From an uncultured Terriglobales bacterium (GTDB lineage: Bacteria > Acidobacteriota > Terriglobia > Terriglobales > Acidobacteriaceae), in assembly GCA_955652845.1 (NCBI GenBank), contig CATPBY010000499.1:1-7042 (forward strand): DNA of 7,042 nucleotides, read 5' to 3'. The translations under genes were made by a program, and so were the position numbers. How positions within the stretch are numbered: position 1 is the stretch's first letter; every line of letters starts with the position of its first letter. Shown here in pieces: positions 5,997-7,042 of the stretch. The notes under the pieces are model-generated. The model was not told the DNA's origin, did not search any database, and worked only from the letters and a program-made list of their open reading frames with translations.

Positions 5997-7042
5997 ATCC
6001 ACACGGTCTTAGTGTTGGTGAATTCGCGGATGCCATATGGCCCAAGCTCACGGCCATGTCCGGAGTGTTTTACTCCACCAAAAGGAAGCCGCGGATCAGA
6101 GGCCACCATCTTGTTGATGAATACCATTCCGGCTTCGAGTTCATTGATAAAACGCTCGCGTTCACCCTGATCGTTGGTCCATGCGCTCGCTCCCAATCCA
6201 AACCGCGTGTCGTTTGCGATGCGGATTGCATCATCTATGTTCTTCGCCCGGAAAACACACGCAACAGGACCGAAGAGCTCCTCCCGGTAGGCCGGGGATT
6301 CTTGCGGGATATCAGTTAAGACAGTTGGCGCGTAAAAGTTTCCAGCCCGCTGTAAAGGCTTGCCTCCGGTCAAGACTCGCGCTCCCGCTGCGATGGTTTT
6401 GTGGACATCCTCATCCAGGCTGGTCACGCCATCTGCTGTAGCCAGCGGGCCCAGTTCCGTGCTTTCGTCGAATGGATCGCCTATTTTCAACGCCTCCATT
6501 TTGCTCACGAATTTCCGCTCAAATTCATCAGCAATCGCATCAGCCACGATAAATCGCTTGGCTGCGATACAGGATTGTCCGTTATTCACGATTCGTGCCT
6601 TCACCGCAGTATCGACCGCCTCATCAAGATTGGCGCTGGGCATCACGATAAAAGGATCGCTGCCGCCCAGTTCCAGCACCACTTTCTTGATGCGCTTCGC
6701 GGCCCCGGTTCCGACCTGGACTCCCGCTTGCTCGCTGCCGGTAAGAGTGGCCGCTACAACCCGCGGATCGTTCAGAATTCGGTCGACCTGCTGGGAACCA
6801 ATGAGAAGTGTTTGAAAGACGCCATTCGGAAAGCCAGCTTCACGAAAGATGTTTTCAATTGCCAGGGCACACTGAGGAACGTTCGACGCGTGCTTCAGCA
6901 ATCCCACATTGCCGGCCATTAAAGCGGGCGCCGCGAACCGGATGACCTGCCAGAAGGGGAAATTCCATGGCATCACCGCCAGTATCGGTCCCAGTGGCTG
7001 GTAACGTACATAACTGCGGGTCGCGGTTGTCTCCACTGCTTC
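5984..7042 (-). CDS. NAD(P)-dependent succinate-semialdehyde dehydrogenase-type aldehyde dehydrogenase (Sad/YneI class), N-terminus cut by window edge
   Basis: Oxidises an aldehyde, most likely a short semialdehyde, to the acid with NAD(P)+ through a cysteine thioester. The frame is open through the window end, giving 352 residues; about 110 N-terminal residues are missing if it has the usual 460. Numbered from the edge, the catalytic pieces are N27 in MPWNFPFW, K50 in LLKHASN, TGS at 101-103, the general base E124 in LELGGSDPFIV, and the nucleophile C158 in NNGQSCIAAKRFIV. EELFGPVA at 254-261 and LPFGGVKHSGHGRELG at 319-334 complete the fold. SDPFIV after LELGG, AAKRF after the cysteine and the C-terminal TVW resemble E. 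coli Sad (YneI) rather than GabD or methylmalonate-semialdehyde dehydrogenase. GTG at 7036 is an internal valine codon, not a start. The stop at 5986-5984 is followed 54 bases later by the regulator. Succinate, malonate or aspartate semialdehyde are all possible substrates. Confidence 0.93.
   Translation of the reverse strand, partial: EAVETTATRSYVRYQPLGPILAVMPWNFPFWQVIRFAAPALMAGNVGLLKHASNVPQCALAIENIFREAGFPNGVFQTLLIGSQQVDRILNDPRVVAATLTGSEQAGVQVGTGAAKRIKKVVLELGGSDPFIVMPSANLDEAVDTAVKARIVNNGQSCIAAKRFIVADAIADEFERKFVSKMEALKIGDPFDESTELGPLATADGVTSLDEDVHKTIAAGARVLTGGKPLQRAGNFYAPTVLTDIPQESPAYREELFGPVACVFRAKNIDDAIRIANDTRFGLGASAWTNDQGERERFINELEAGMVFINKMVASDPRLPFGGVKHSGHGRELGPYGIREFTNTKTVWIQAA

Noticed and set aside
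7034..7036. GTG as the start codon of the aldehyde dehydrogenase
   Set aside because: The frame continues upstream to the window end (Glu, Ala before it), and about 110 N-terminal residues of the family are still missing.
1..7042. Ordinary valine degradation operon (branched-chain dehydrogenase, 3-hydroxyisobutyrate dehydrogenase, methylmalonate-semialdehyde dehydrogenase)
   Set aside because: The aldehyde dehydrogenase has Sad/YneI features, not those of methylmalonate-semialdehyde dehydrogenase. Acyl-CoA dehydrogenase, enoyl-CoA hydratase and 3-hydroxyisobutyryl-CoA hydrolase genes are absent. It cannot be wholly excluded without flanking sequence.

Overview
The window is one tightly packed gene block read entirely from the minus strand, from position 7042 down to position 1. 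It is a bacterial catabolic operon, moderately GC-rich by eye, with Shine-Dalgarno sites, short overlaps and almost no intergenic DNA. The genes have the look of a free-living soil-type bacterium. An acidobacterium is my loose guess, but nothing in the sequence fixes the phylum.

In order of transcription it holds: (1) a succinate-semialdehyde-type aldehyde dehydrogenase of the Sad/YneI class, cut at its N-terminus by the window end (7042-5984); (2) a FadR-type GntR regulator with an intact FCD metal/ligand site (5929-5180); (3) a 3-hydroxyisobutyrate dehydrogenase-family (beta-hydroxyacid) dehydrogenase (5187-4306); (4) and (5) the alpha and beta subunits of a thiamine-diphosphate 2-oxoacid (or acetoin) dehydrogenase E1 (4309-3311 and 3324-2323); (6) an M24 'pita-bread' protein (2305-959); and (7) the lipoyl-bearing E2 acyltransferase, cut at its C-terminus by the window start (928-1). 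Genes 2 to 5 overlap one another by 4 to 14 bases. The remaining gaps are 54, 17 and 30 bases. No E3 (dihydrolipoamide dehydrogenase) is present; it may lie beyond position 1 or be shared with another complex.

The E1/E2 genes would oxidise a 2-oxoacid, or cleave acetoin, to an acyl-CoA. The beta-hydroxyacid dehydrogenase and the aldehyde dehydrogenase would interconvert or remove a hydroxyacid/semialdehyde. The FadR-type protein probably senses a small organic acid, as PdhR and LldR do. The substrate of the pathway cannot be read from the sequence.

The most unusual part is the M24 protein placed between E1-beta and E2. Its fold looks intact, but the second of the two metal-binding aspartates is a cysteine (C268), and the usual downstream HE.P histidine is a tryptophan (W341). 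It is therefore unlikely to be an ordinary Xaa-Pro peptidase, and it may be the enzyme that defines the pathway. The E1-alpha subunit also has GEG instead of the near-universal GDG of the thiamine-diphosphate motif. I see no RNA genes, mobile elements, CRISPR arrays or clear promoters and terminators. The plus strand carries only antisense shadow frames.
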